Shown piece by piece: positions 54,760 through 63,756 of a stretch of DNA of 64,000 bases (its first letter is position 1; each line of letters starts with the position of its first letter). Source of the stretch: JACDEA01 sp963742585 (GTDB taxonomy: Bacteria; Actinomycetota; Acidimicrobiia; Acidimicrobiales; JACDEA01); assembly GCA_963742585.1 (NCBI GenBank), contig CAVUMI010000009.1, forward strand, positions 124,001-188,000. The letters are read 5' to 3'. The position numbers were made by a program, and so were the translations under genes. Below the pieces are notes generated by a model. The model did no database searches. It was not told where the DNA came from and saw only the letters and a program-made list of their open reading frames with translations.

Positions 54760-54818
54760 GAAGGCCGCCCGGCGGCGGCCTTCGCCTGCCACATTTCGCG
54801 CGCCGACGCTTCGCTCAC
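54756..54818 (-). repeat. GTGA-bridging mini-ORF repeat, copy 2 (MIRU-like)
   Basis: A 20-codon ORF, MSEASAREMWQAKAAAGRPS. Its GTG (54818-54816) overlaps the phosphatase stop and its TGA (54758-54756) overlaps the DUF3090 GTG, both as GTGA. It shares start, MWQAKAAAG core and DNA core with copy 1 between ccmG and ccmH, at unrelated genes 24 kb away and on the opposite strand. Confidence 0.75.
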
Positions 54819-55461
54819 GACGGCACCAACTCCGAGAGTTCGCCCACGTTGTTGACGGCCAGGACCATCGGGCCCATCGAGCCGTAGACGATCGCGGTCA
54901 CCGAGCACGGTGACACGACGATGCGCTGGAACAGGTCGAGATGGGTGCCGACTGCGGTGGCCACGGCCGCCTTGATCGGATCGGCGTGCGATACCGCGAC
55001 AACCGTTTCGCCGGGATGCCGGGCAGCGAGCCGCGTGGCGGTGTCGTTGATGCGCGCCTGCATCTCCCCGAACGACTCGCCGTCGGGAAAGCGGAACCCG
55101 CTGGGGTAGCGCTGCACGGTTGACCATTCGGGCTTCTTGTAGAGGTCCTTCAGCTTCGCGCCCGTCCAGTCGCCGAAGTCGCACTCGAGCAAGCCCTTGT
55201 CGGAACGCACGCGTACGCCGAGTTGCTTGGCGATCGGCGCCGCCGTCTCCTTCGTCCGTTCCAAGCGGCGACGCGTACACCGCGGTGGGCTGCTTCTTGA
55301 GGCCGGCGATGCGACCGGCCACCGCGTCGGCCTGCTCGCGGCCCCGATCGGCGAGATGCAGCCCCGGTGCCCGGCCCGGAAGGACGGAGCCAGTAGTGCT
55401 CGTCTGCCCGTGGCGGACGAAGAGCAGCAGCGTTGCCGGCGGTGGCTTCGAGTCGGGCCAT
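54815..55461 (-). CDS. Histidine phosphatase, MSMEG_4193-like (frame breaks)
   Basis: About 215 residues. The phosphohistidine motif is LLLFVRHGQTSTTG, with RTKETAAPIAKQLGV, LLECDFGDWTGAKL and the second His in VVAVSHADPIKAAV. It is the actinobacterial phosphomutase-like family that accompanies DUF3090 and SCO1664. Start ATG 55461 follows TACGTT by 9 bases, but one base must be gained to enter the right frame; another break lies near 55262. Confidence 0.87.
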
Positions 55462-55470
55462 GTGGAGGCC

Positions 55471-55480
55471 AACGTAGCCT
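55471..55480. promoter_or_regulatory. Overlapping divergent -10 boxes for phosphatase and UDG
   Basis: AACGTAGCCT contains TACGTT on the minus strand (55476-55471, 9 bases before ATG 55461) and TAGCCT on the plus strand (55475-55480, 6 bases before GTG 55487). The layout mirrors valS/cysS. Confidence 0.5.
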
Positions 55481-55486
55481 TCGCTC

Positions 55487-56155
55487 GTGGACGGCTTGGA
55501 CGCGCTCACCGCCGAGATCGTCGCTTGCCGCGCCTGCCCCCGGCTGGTGGCCTGGCGTGAGCAGGTGGGCCGGGACAAGCGGGCGGCGTTCGCCGACGAG
55601 ACGTACTGGGCGCGGCCCATTCCAGGGTTTGGCGACCCGGACGCACGCGTGCTGATCGTTGGCCTGGCGCCCGCGGCGCACGGCGGGAACCGCACCGGCC
55701 GGGTGTTCACCGGCGACCGATCGGGAGATTGGCTGTTCGCCGCGCTGCATCGCGCCGGTTACGCCAACCAGCCGACCAGCGTGCGGGCCGACGACGGGCT
55801 CGAGCTCACGGACGCGTACGTCGCGGCTGCGGTGCGCTGCGCACCGCCGCAGAACAAGCCGACGCCCGCGGAGCGCGAGCGCTGCCTGCCCTATCCTGAC
55901 CCGCGAACTCGCGCTGCTCGGGCCGCGTGCAGGTGATCGTGGTACTCGGCAAGTTCGCCTACGACGCCGTCGCCGGGCTGGTTGGCGCGCCGCGACCGCG
56001 ACCCGAAGTTCGGCCACGGCGTGGAGGTGCCGACCGATGACGGGCGGGTGATTCTGTGCTCGTTCCACCCGAGCCAGCAGAACACCTTCACCGGCAAGCT
56101 CACCACCGAGATGTTCGACGCGATCTTCAGCCGTGCCCGCCAATTGTCGCGATGA
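55487..56155 (+). CDS. Uracil-DNA glycosylase, family 5 (UdgB) type (one frame break)
   Basis: About 222 residues. VACRACPRLVAWR gives the first Fe-S cysteine pair, and VLIVGLAPAAHGGNRTGRVF is the family 5 active-site motif, where an alanine replaces the Asp of other families. Later come VRCAPPQNKPTP and the SFHPSQQNT motif. It removes uracil and other deaminated bases from DNA. The frame changes near 55895. Confidence 0.88.
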
Positions 56156-56161
56156 CCTCGG

Positions 56162-56794
56162 TCAGCGATGACCTCGGCGAGCGAGGTCAGCTGCATGTCG
56201 GCGGCGCTGAAGTCGAGCCGTCGCGTGAGCGGGTTCGGCACCGCGACGCACCACAACCCCGCCGCCTTGGCCGCGGCGACGCCGGTGGCCGAGTCCTCGA
56301 TTGCGATGGCTTCGCGCGGGTTCGACACCGAGCCGCTCGCACGCGGCGATGTAGCAGTCCGGCGCCGGCTTGGCGGGAAGCACTTTGCCGAGGCCGCAGC
56401 AGGACAGCACCGAGAAGTGGTCCAACAGGCCGAGTCGCGTGAGGTGGTCGGACACCCACCGCTCGGAGGAGGTCGACGCGATCGCCAGTTTCAGGCCCGC
56501 CGCCTCCGCGGCTGCGATCCAGTCCGCGACGCCGGGCAGCACCGTCAGTTCGGTGTGCAGCTCGGCGCAGCGTGCCTCATGGGTGGCGCGCAGCTCTTCG
56601 CGCGGCGGCAGCGCGACCGTCGCCCGCTCGTGAAGCGCGTCGTAGGCGTCCCAGTTCGTTCCGATGATCGCGCTGAACTCCTCCTCGGTCAGCTCGCACC
56701 CGAAGCGGGCGAACGCTTCGACACTGGCCCGGAACTCGGCCGACTCGGTGTCGAGGATCAGCCCGTCGAAGTCGAAGACGACCGCCCGTATCAC
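56162..56794 (-). CDS. HAD-family phosphatase (beta-phosphoglucomutase-like; frame breaks)
   Basis: About 211 residues. Motif I is VVFDFDGLILDTE, motif II is in IASTSSERW, lysine in LPAKPAPDCY, motif IV is AIEDSATGVAAAK. This is the pgmB/GPP-like subfamily. The exact stop is unclear because the frame breaks near 56330 and at the end. GTG 56794 overlaps the transporter stop (GTGA), so the two genes are coupled. Confidence 0.85.
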   Translation of the reverse strand: MIRAVVFDFDGLILDTESAEFRASVEAFARFGCELTEEEFSAIIGTNWDAYDALHERATVALPPREELRATHEARCAELHTELTVLPGVADWIAAAEAAGLKLAIASTSSERWVSDHLTRLGLLDHFSVLSCCGLGKVLPAKPAPDCYIAACERLGVEPARSHRNRGLGHRRRRGQGGGVVVRRGAEPAHATARLQRRRHAADLARRGHR

Positions 56795-57607
56795 AGCAGC
56801 GCGGCGATCTCGCCCGCCGCGTAGATCACCGCGATCAGCCCAAGGAACAGCGCGACCGCGTTCCGCAACCGGCGGTCGCCGGCCCGGATGGCCAGCACCG
56901 CGCCGAGGCGCGCGCCGGGAATGACGCCAACGCTCAGCCACGCGGCGAACCGCCAGTCGACGCCGCCGATCACCGCGTGGGTGATGGTGCCCGGGATCGC
57001 GAACACGCCGACGCAGGCGAGGGATGTGGCGATCGCGGTCTTGAGCGGGATCCTGGCGATCTCGATGAACGCCGGGACCATCACCACGCCGCCGCCCACG
57101 CCGAGCAGCCCGCTCAAGAGCCCGGCGGCCGCGCCGATGCGCGACGAGCACCAGGGGCCTGTCACGGCGCGCGGGCGAGGCCGTGGCCTGGCGGGCCATC
57201 TCCACGTCGGCTCTCGGGCGCCGGCGCCGACGGCGCCGGATTGCGTCATCCGCCATGCGGTGAATCCCAACAGGGCGGCGGTGAGCACCATCAGCCAGTG
57301 CCCGTCGCCGGGAACGACCTCGGACAGCAGCGAGCCGCCCACCGACGCGGCGATGCCAGACGGGACGGTCCATGCCGCCACCCGCCAATCAATGAGGCCC
57401 TCGCGGGCATAGCGGGCGGTGCCGGCGGCCGCGCTCGGCAGGATCGCCGGCAGCGTCGTGCCGACCGCGACGCTGGCCGAGGCGCCGAGGAGGCGGATCG
57501 CCGGTGTGGAGATCACCGCGCCGCCGACGCCGAACGCGGCCGACAGCACGCCGGTCGCGCCCCCGGCCAGCGAGGGTGAGGAGGTCGCGCACGGGCCCCG
57601 GGTCCAT
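56791..57607 (-). CDS. TauE/SafE-family membrane transporter (frame breaks)
   Basis: About 271 residues with eight hydrophobic helices and the duplicated family motif LSAAFGVGGAVISTPAI and LSGLLGVGGGVVMVPAF. Members export or import sulfite, sulfoacetate or related anions; the substrate here is unknown. The frame changes near 57575 and 57170. A divergent DinB gene starts only 26 bases away. Confidence 0.87.
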
Positions 57608-57618
57608 CCGAGCTTGTC

Positions 57619-57624
57619 TACTCT
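57619..57624 (+). promoter_or_regulatory. -10 box for DinB-like gene
   Basis: TACTCT lies 8 bases before GTG 57633, in the 25-base gap to the divergent transporter gene. Confidence 0.45.
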
Positions 57625-57632
57625 CTGCAGCC

Positions 57633-58092
57633 GTGCCTTCAGCGGTGGATTCCCTTCGTGCCACCGGGCCGGCACTCGTGGCACATGCTCACCGGCTCGC
57701 CCGGCGCCGCTTTCCAGCGAAGGCCGACGCCGGGAGAGTGGAACGCGGCGACGATCGTCGGCCACCTCGCCGATGCCGAGCTGATCTACGGCGTGCGCCT
57801 GCGTACGGCGATCACCCAGCCCGGCGGGATGCTGCCCGCTTTCGACGAGGAGCAGTGGGCCCAACGGTTCGGTCCGGTCGACGACGATCCGGCGGTCGCC
57901 CTGGCCCGGTTCCGCGCCCTTCGTGACAGCACGATCGCCATCGTTGAGTCACTCAGCGACGACGAGTGGGAACGCGTCGGCCTACACGAAGTGTTCGGCG
58001 AGCTCTCGGTTCGGGGGCTGGTCGACCGCATCATCGCCCACGACGCCACCCACCTCGATCAACTGCGGACCGCGCTCGGCACACCCACCTGA
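57633..58092 (+). CDS. DinB-family protein (one frame break)
   Basis: About 153 residues of the DinB four-helix bundle. The metal-binding histidines are in NAATIVGHLADAEL and in IAHDATHLDQL. Relatives include thiol-dependent (mycothiol or bacillithiol) transferases, but many have unknown activity. The start MPSAVDSLRATG is in another frame from the main part; the change lies near 57700. Confidence 0.8.
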
Positions 58093-58139
58093 CTTCTGGA
58101 CACTTAACGCCCTGGGAGGGCGGTAAGTGTCCAGAAGTC
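58091..58139. terminator. Long near-perfect inverted repeat between DinB and thiolase genes
   Basis: Bases 58091-58106 pair perfectly with 58124-58139, and CGCCC (58108-58112) with GGGCG (58118-58122); only one mismatch interrupts 21 paired positions. The left arm starts just after the DinB stop and the right arm ends 7 bases before the thiolase stop. Confidence 0.75.
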
Positions 58140-58146
58140 GGCTTGG

Positions 58147-59318
58147 CTAGGCCAGTCGCTCGATGATCATGGCCATGCCCTGGCCGCCGCCGACGCACAT
58201 GGTTTCGAGGCCCCAGGTCTTGTCGAGGGTCTGGAGGTCGTTGATCAGCGTGGTCATGATGCGGGCGCCGGTCTGGCCGAACGGGTGGCCGAGGGCGATG
58301 GCGCCGCCGTGCGGGATTGAGCTGATCCTCGATCGAGATGCCGACGGCGTCGCACACCGGCAGCACCTGCGCGGCGAACGCCTCGTTCAGCTCGACGACG
58401 TCGATGTCGCTGATCGTCATGCCGGCCTGCGCGAGCACCTTGCCGACCGCCTCGATCGGGACCGACGCCCATGATCTCGGGCGCGAGGCCGGAAACGGCC
58501 GAGGCCTTGATCCGGGCGAGCGGTGTGAGGCCGAGGGACGTCGCCTTGTCCTCGTCCATCACGAGCACTGCGGCGGCGCCGTCGTTCAGCGGGCAGGCGT
58601 TGCCGGCGGTGACCCGGCCGTCCTCCTTGAACGCCGGCTTGAGCTGCGGCGAGCGCCGTCGAGTGTGGTTCCGGGCCGCGGGCAGTCGTCGGTGTCGACG
58701 ATCGTGCCGTCGGGCAGCTCGACCGGGGTGATCTCGCGCTCGAAGAAGCCGTTCTTCTGCGCCTCGACGGCCCGGTTCTGCGAAAGCTCGGCGAACTGGT
58801 CCATGCGTTCGCGGCTCACGTCGAACTTCTCGGCCACGTTCTCCGCCGTCATCCCCATGGCGATGTACATCTCGTTGATGTAGTCGGGCCGGGTCTTGTC
58901 GAGGAACCGCGGGTTGAGGTCGTCGATGTCGAAGCCTTTGCCCGACGTGCGGCTCACGCTCTCGGCGCCGCCGGCGACGTAGGTGTCGCCCTCGCCCGGC
59001 CTTGATGGCGTGGAACGCGACCCGGATGCTCTGCAGCGAACTCGCGCAGAATCGGTTCACCGAAGTACCGGGAACGGTGTCGGGCAGACCTCCGAGCATC
59101 GCCATGTTGCGGGCCATGTTGAAGCCCTGCTCGCCGACGTGGTTGGCCGCGCCCATGATTACGTCGTCGACCGACGCGGCGTCGACGGCGGGAACCTTCC
59201 CAAGCAGCGACTTGATGATGAATCCGGCCAGGTCGTCGATCCGGTAGTCCTTCAAGGAACCTTTGAAGGCCCGGCCGATGGGCGAGCGGGCGGTGGCGAC
59301 GATGACGGCTTCAGGCAT
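58147..59318 (-). CDS. Acetyl-CoA acyltransferase (thiolase; frame breaks)
   Basis: About 390 residues. It starts MPEAVIVATARSPIGRAF; the nucleophile is Cys in NRFCASSLQSI; later GHPFGQTGAR and the acid/base Cys in CVGGGQGMA complete the active site, with NEAFA before them. It cleaves 3-ketoacyl-CoA in beta-oxidation. Breaks lie near 58990, 58670, 58470 and 58315. The start follows a TACAGT box by 8 bases. Confidence 0.92.
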
Positions 59319-59326
59319 GGGCCGGG

Positions 59327-59346
59327 ACTGTAGCGGCGCATAGGCT
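59327..59346. promoter_or_regulatory. Divergent promoters for thiolase and cytidylyltransferase
   Basis: TACAGT on the minus strand (59332-59327) is 8 bases before the thiolase ATG. TAGGCT on the plus strand (59341-59346) is 7 bases before ATG 59354. Both transcripts would be nearly leaderless. Confidence 0.5.
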
Positions 59347-59353
59347 CGCGCCG

Positions 59354-60115
59354 ATGAAGGCAGTCATCCTCTGCGGGGGCCGCGGCAGCCGCATGGCCGA
59401 CGCGGGCTATGAAGCCAAAGCGCTGGTCGAAGTGGGCGGGCAGCCCATCCTTTGGCACATCATGAAGGGCTACGCGGCGCGTGGCGTCAATGAGTTCGTT
59501 CTCACCCTCGGCCACGGCGCGGCCGCGGTGAAGCGGTGGTTCTTCGAGGCCGAGCGCATGGGCCGCGACCTCACCATGGGTCCGGACGGCGTGGTCGAAC
59601 ACCACGAGCCGTACGCGGAGAGCGAGTGGAGGGTCACCTTCGTCGACACCGGGCTCGAGACGAACAAGGGTGCCCGGCTGGCGCGGGTCATCGACCACGT
59701 GGGTGACGCGCCGTTCCACCTGACATACGGCGACGGGATTGGTGACGTCGACCTCCGCGAGCTGACGGCGTTTCATCGCGCCCACGGCAAGCTGGCGACC
59801 GTGACCGGGTTCCAACCGTGGTCCCAGTACGGGATCTTGAACCTCGACGGCGACCTCGTGGCGTCGATGGACGAGAAGCCGCGGCTGGACGACTGGATCA
59901 ACGCCGGGTTCATCATCTTCGAGCCCGGCGTGCGCGAGTACCTCAACGGTGACGAGACACTGGATCTCGAGAAGAAGGTCCTCGCCGACCTGGCCGAGGA
60001 CGGCCAGCTCGCCATGTATCGCCACAAGGGTTTCTGGCGCTCGATGGACACGTTCAAAGAAGCGCAAGAGATGGACCAGCTGTGGCGTGAGGGAGCGCCG
60101 TGGAAGACGTGGTGA
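59354..60115 (+). CDS. rfbF: Glucose-1-phosphate cytidylyltransferase-like nucleotidyltransferase
   Basis: A 253-residue intact protein. The nucleotide-binding start is MKAVILCGGRGSRMAD, the metal-binding Asp lies in HLTYGDGIGDVDL, and WINAGFIIFEPGV and the C-terminal FWRSMDTFKEAQ match RfbF-type enzymes. It would form CDP-glucose for 3,6-dideoxyhexose-type sugars. No partner CDP-glucose dehydratase is nearby; gmd at 21.6 kb is another nucleotide-sugar gene in the window. Confidence 0.85.
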   Translation: MKAVILCGGRGSRMADAGYEAKALVEVGGQPILWHIMKGYAARGVNEFVLTLGHGAAAVKRWFFEAERMGRDLTMGPDGVVEHHEPYAESEWRVTFVDTGLETNKGARLARVIDHVGDAPFHLTYGDGIGDVDLRELTAFHRAHGKLATVTGFQPWSQYGILNLDGDLVASMDEKPRLDDWINAGFIIFEPGVREYLNGDETLDLEKKVLADLAEDGQLAMYRHKGFWRSMDTFKEAQEMDQLWREGAPWKTW

Positions 60116-60118
60116 AGA

Positions 60119-61304
60119 TCAGCTCGCGGGCGGGGCGGCCGCCGCTTTGGGCTTGGGCGGGGGCATCAGGCGCGGCTCGGGGACGGCGGTCTCCGGCCAG
60201 CGCTTGCGGCTGACCCGGGAGAGCTTGCGCAGCAGCTTGATGGCGTCGGGGTCGTCGTCGCCCGGGCGGCCGATGATCGTGCCGTCCTCGAGCATCTTCA
60301 CGAGGATCTCGCGGCCGAGGTCGGTGCGGACGATGGTGAGCGTCCAGTCGTTGTACTTGCCGATGCCGCCGGTGGAGATGTCGGCGTGCTCGGCCGCGAA
60401 GTCGGGGCACGTCTTGCAGCCCTCACGCGTCCACGCGTGGCACTCCTTGAGATCGACCTCGTGGTAGTCGCCGTTCTTCATCCAGATCTGGAAGACGCCC
60501 TTGATGTTCATCTTCACCATGTCCTGCTTCTTGAGGCCGTACTTCGCCTCGAACAGCTCCTCGAAGATGGCGTCGTCGAACGTCTTCGAACACAGCAGGC
60601 CGATGTTGAGGACGAAGCGACGGGCCGGCTTGCCCGCCTTGCGCACGGTCATCACCGGCGGTACCGAGCTCTGGCAGCTCATGCCGACGAGGGCGATCTT
60701 CTCGGCGCCCCCGGCGACCGCGTCGCCGTAGGCCATCGTGTTGGCCGAGTAGGTGTAGCGGCTGCCGGCGCCGCGCAGTACTTCGTCCTTGCGTGCGGGC
60801 CACGCCGGGGATCGCCTTCCACGTGGAGCCGTCGCCCTCGAGGTAGCGACACGAGCGCGGCGTCGATGTAGCCCTTCTCCAGCGCCCAGATCAGGATGGC
60901 GGACACGAGCCCGCCGTCCTGGCCCACCTTGTGCACGAAGTCGTCGGACGCCCGGGCGAGGATGATGTCCTTCGAGATCCCGTCGACCTCGGCGATCGCG
61001 CGCGGCCGGCCGAACATCATCGTGTCGATCTCGGGCTCCCACGCGCGGAACCGGGGGCAGGCCCGCGTGCAGCTGGTGCAGCCACGCTCGCCGTGGCCGC
61101 AGTTCGTCGGGCCCAGCTCCTCCTCGAGGTGGAACGGCTTGTAGACGCCCTCGGTGTCGTCGTAGCCGAGCACGTCGTGGGGCAGGCGACCACGCAGCCC
61201 GCGCACCCCGTGCACAGGCCGGACGTGACGACCTCGGCGTAGAGCTCCTTCCACTGCGCGGTCCAGCGCTCGGCCTTGGGCGGCGCGACATCCGTGACAG
61301 CCAT
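60119..61304 (-). CDS. Coenzyme F420 hydrogenase/dehydrogenase beta-subunit-like protein (frame breaks)
   Basis: About 395 residues. The N-terminal 4Fe-4S motif is CTGCAGCVVACP with a second cluster in CGHGERGCTSCTRACP. The FrhB domain has DGGLVSAILIWALEKGYIDAA, VGMSCQSS and CKTCPDFAAEHADIS. FrhB-type proteins move electrons between F420 and Fe-S centres. The Pro/Ala-rich tail is unusual. Breaks lie near 61185 and 60790-60850. It starts 10 bases after the cystathionine enzyme stop. Confidence 0.87.
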
Positions 61305-61314
61305 TGGCCTCTTT

Positions 61315-62394
61315 CTAGCCGAGCGCCTGCCGCAAGTCCGCAATCAGGTCGTCGACGTGCTCGAGGCCGACCGACAGGCGCAGCAGCGCGGGGTCGACGG
61401 CGAGGGAGGAGTCGGCCGACGCTGGCGTGGGTCATCCGGGCCGGGATGTTCGATCAGCGACTCGACCGCGCCAAGCGATTCGGCCAGCGTGAACAGCGTG
61501 GTGCGCGCCGGCGACGGTCAGTGCGCGCTCCTCGCCGTCCTTGAGCGTGAACGACACCATCCCGCCCATGCCGGGATACAGCACCCGGTCGACGGCCTTG
61601 TGCTTGTTCGAGGAACGCGGCGACCGCGGCGGCGTTCTCCTGGTGGCGGTCCATGCGCACGGCGAGGGTCTTGATGCCGCGCAGGACGAGATAGCAGTCG
61701 AACGGCGACGGCACCGCGCCGGTGGCGTTCTGGAGGAACGCCAGCTGCTCTGCGAGAGCGTCGTTGCGGGTGACCACGACGCCCGCCGACCACGTCGGAG
61801 TGGCCGCCCAGGTACTTGGTGCTCGAGTGCACGACGACGTCGGCGCCCAGCTCGAGTGGTCGTTGCAGGTACGGCGTGGCGAAGGTGTTGTCGACGACGA
61901 CTACGGCGTCCTGCTGGTGGGCGATCGCGGCCACCGCCTCGATGTCGACGACCGAGAGGCCGGGATTGGTGGGCGACTCGATCCACACCATGTCGGTCTC
62001 GTCCGGGCAGCTCGCGCAGGGTGGCCAGGTCGATGGCGGCGACCGTGAGCGACGTGTGCACGCGCGTGAACAACCGGTACGTGCCGCCGTACGCGTCGGT
62101 CGGGATGACCACGTGGCCGTTGGCCGGCAGCGTGCGGGCGACTGGCGTCCTCGGCGGCCATGCCGCTGGCGAAGGCGAACGCCGTGGCGTGCCGCCCTCG
62201 AGGTCGGCCATGCACGCTTCGAGCACGGCCCGCGTCGGGTTGCCGGTGCGCGCGTACTCGAAGCCGCGGTGCTCGCCGACGCCGTCCTGGGCGAACGTGG
62301 TTGCCAGGTGGATCGGCGGCACCACCGCGCCGGTGGCCGGGATCGGGATCCTGCGCCGGCGTGGATCAGCCGCGTCTCGATGCGGTCGCGTCAT
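61315..62394 (-). CDS. Cystathionine gamma-lyase/synthase family PLP enzyme (frame breaks)
   Basis: About 360 residues. ETRLIHAG, PPIHLATTFAQDGVGEHRG, YARTGNPTR, VWIESPTNPGL, DNTFATPYLQRPL and the PLP lysine in VHSSTKYLGGHSD are all present in several frames, and the end is RLSVGLEHVDDLIADLRQAL. Coupling to cystathionine beta-synthase by ATGA suggests the lyase role in reverse transsulfuration (cystathionine to cysteine). Breaks are frequent, for example near 62345, 62195, 62140, 62010, 61790, 61615 and 61505. Confidence 0.87.
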
Positions 62395-63756
62395 GTGACC
62401 AGGAATTCGAGGACGTCGGAGCGGGTGATGATGCCGACGGGATGGCCGGCGTCGAGGACGAGGACCGCCGGCGCACCTTCGAGGCGCTGGACGACGACCT
62501 CGAGTGATTCGCCGCTGCCGACGGTGGGCAGCGGCGGATCCATGACCTCGCCCACCGAGCGATCGAGAACGCCCGGGATTGTCGAAAGCCTGTTCCATCA
62601 GGCTGCGATCGTGCACCGAGCCCATCACCTCGGCGGCGACCAGCGGCGGCTCGGCGTTGACCACCGGCATCTGGCTCACGTCGTACTCGCGCAGGATCTG
62701 ATATCGCCGGCGCGCACCGTCTCGTCCGGATGCACGTGCACGAGCGGCGGCAGGTCGCGCCGCTTGCGGTGCATCACATCGCCCACGGTTATGCTCGCCG
62801 GCGCGCAGGAAGCCGAAGTCGGCCATCCAGCTGTCGTTGTAGAGCTTGGACAGGTAGCCGCGGCCGGAGTCGGGGATCAGCACCACGACGACGTGCTCGG
62901 GGCCGAGCTCCTTGCCCAGTTCGACGGCGGCCCACACCGCGGTGCCCGCCGAACCGCCGACGAGGATGCCTTCCTCGCGCGTGACGCGCCGGGCGGTGAG
63001 GAACGAGTCGCGGTCGCTGACCATGATCACGCGATCGACCACGGAGGGGTCGTAGGTCTCGGGCCAGAAGTCCTCGCCGATGCCCTTCGACGAGGTACGG
63101 CCGACCGCTGCCACCGGAGTACACCGAGCCCTCGGGATCGGCGCCGACGATCTGCACCGACGGCTGCACCGACTTCAGATAGCGGCCGACGCCGGTGATC
63201 GTGCCACCCGTTCCGATGCCGGCCACGAAGTGGGTGATCCGGCCCGCGGTCTGGCGCCAGATCTCAGGGCCGGTGGTCCGTACGTGCGATTCCGGATTGG
63301 CCTGGTTGTGGTACTGGTTCGGCTGGTACGCGCCGGGAATCTCGGCGGCGAGCCGGTTGGCCACCGAGTAGTAGGACTCGGGGTGATCCGGCGCCACCGC
63401 GGTCGGGCACACCACGACCTCGGCGCCGTAGGCCCGCAGCAGACGCGATCTTCTCGGTGCTCATCTTGTCGGGCATCACGAAGACGCACTTGTAGCGGCG
63501 GCGGGCGGCGACGATGGCCAGGCCGACGCCGGTGTTGCCCGAAGTCGGTTCGACGATCGTGCCGCCGTGCTTGCAGCAGCCCCGCCTGCTCGGCGGCGTC
63601 GATCATGGCGACGGCGGGCCGGTCCTTCACGCTGCCGCCCGCGTTGAGGAACTCCAGCTTGCCGACGACCTGGCACGTCAGGTCGCGGGCCATGCGGTCG
63701 AGGCGGACGAGCGGCGTGTTGCCGACGAGGTCGAGCAACGAGTCGGCCACTTCCAT
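62391..63756 (-). CDS. cbs: Cystathionine beta-synthase with CBS domain pair (frame breaks)
   Basis: About 455 residues. The PLP fold has LVGNTPLVRLDR, the lysine in GGSVKDRPAVAM, SGNTG, GTGGTITGVGRYLK and GGSAGTAVWAA. A C-terminal CBS pair follows (REYDVSQMPVVNAEPP; HPVGIITRSDVLEFLV), the usual regulatory module. It condenses serine or O-acetylserine with homocysteine. ATG 63756 is the likely start. The stop overlaps the next gene as ATGA. Breaks lie near 63575, 63440, 63110, 62810 and 62570. Confidence 0.9.
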
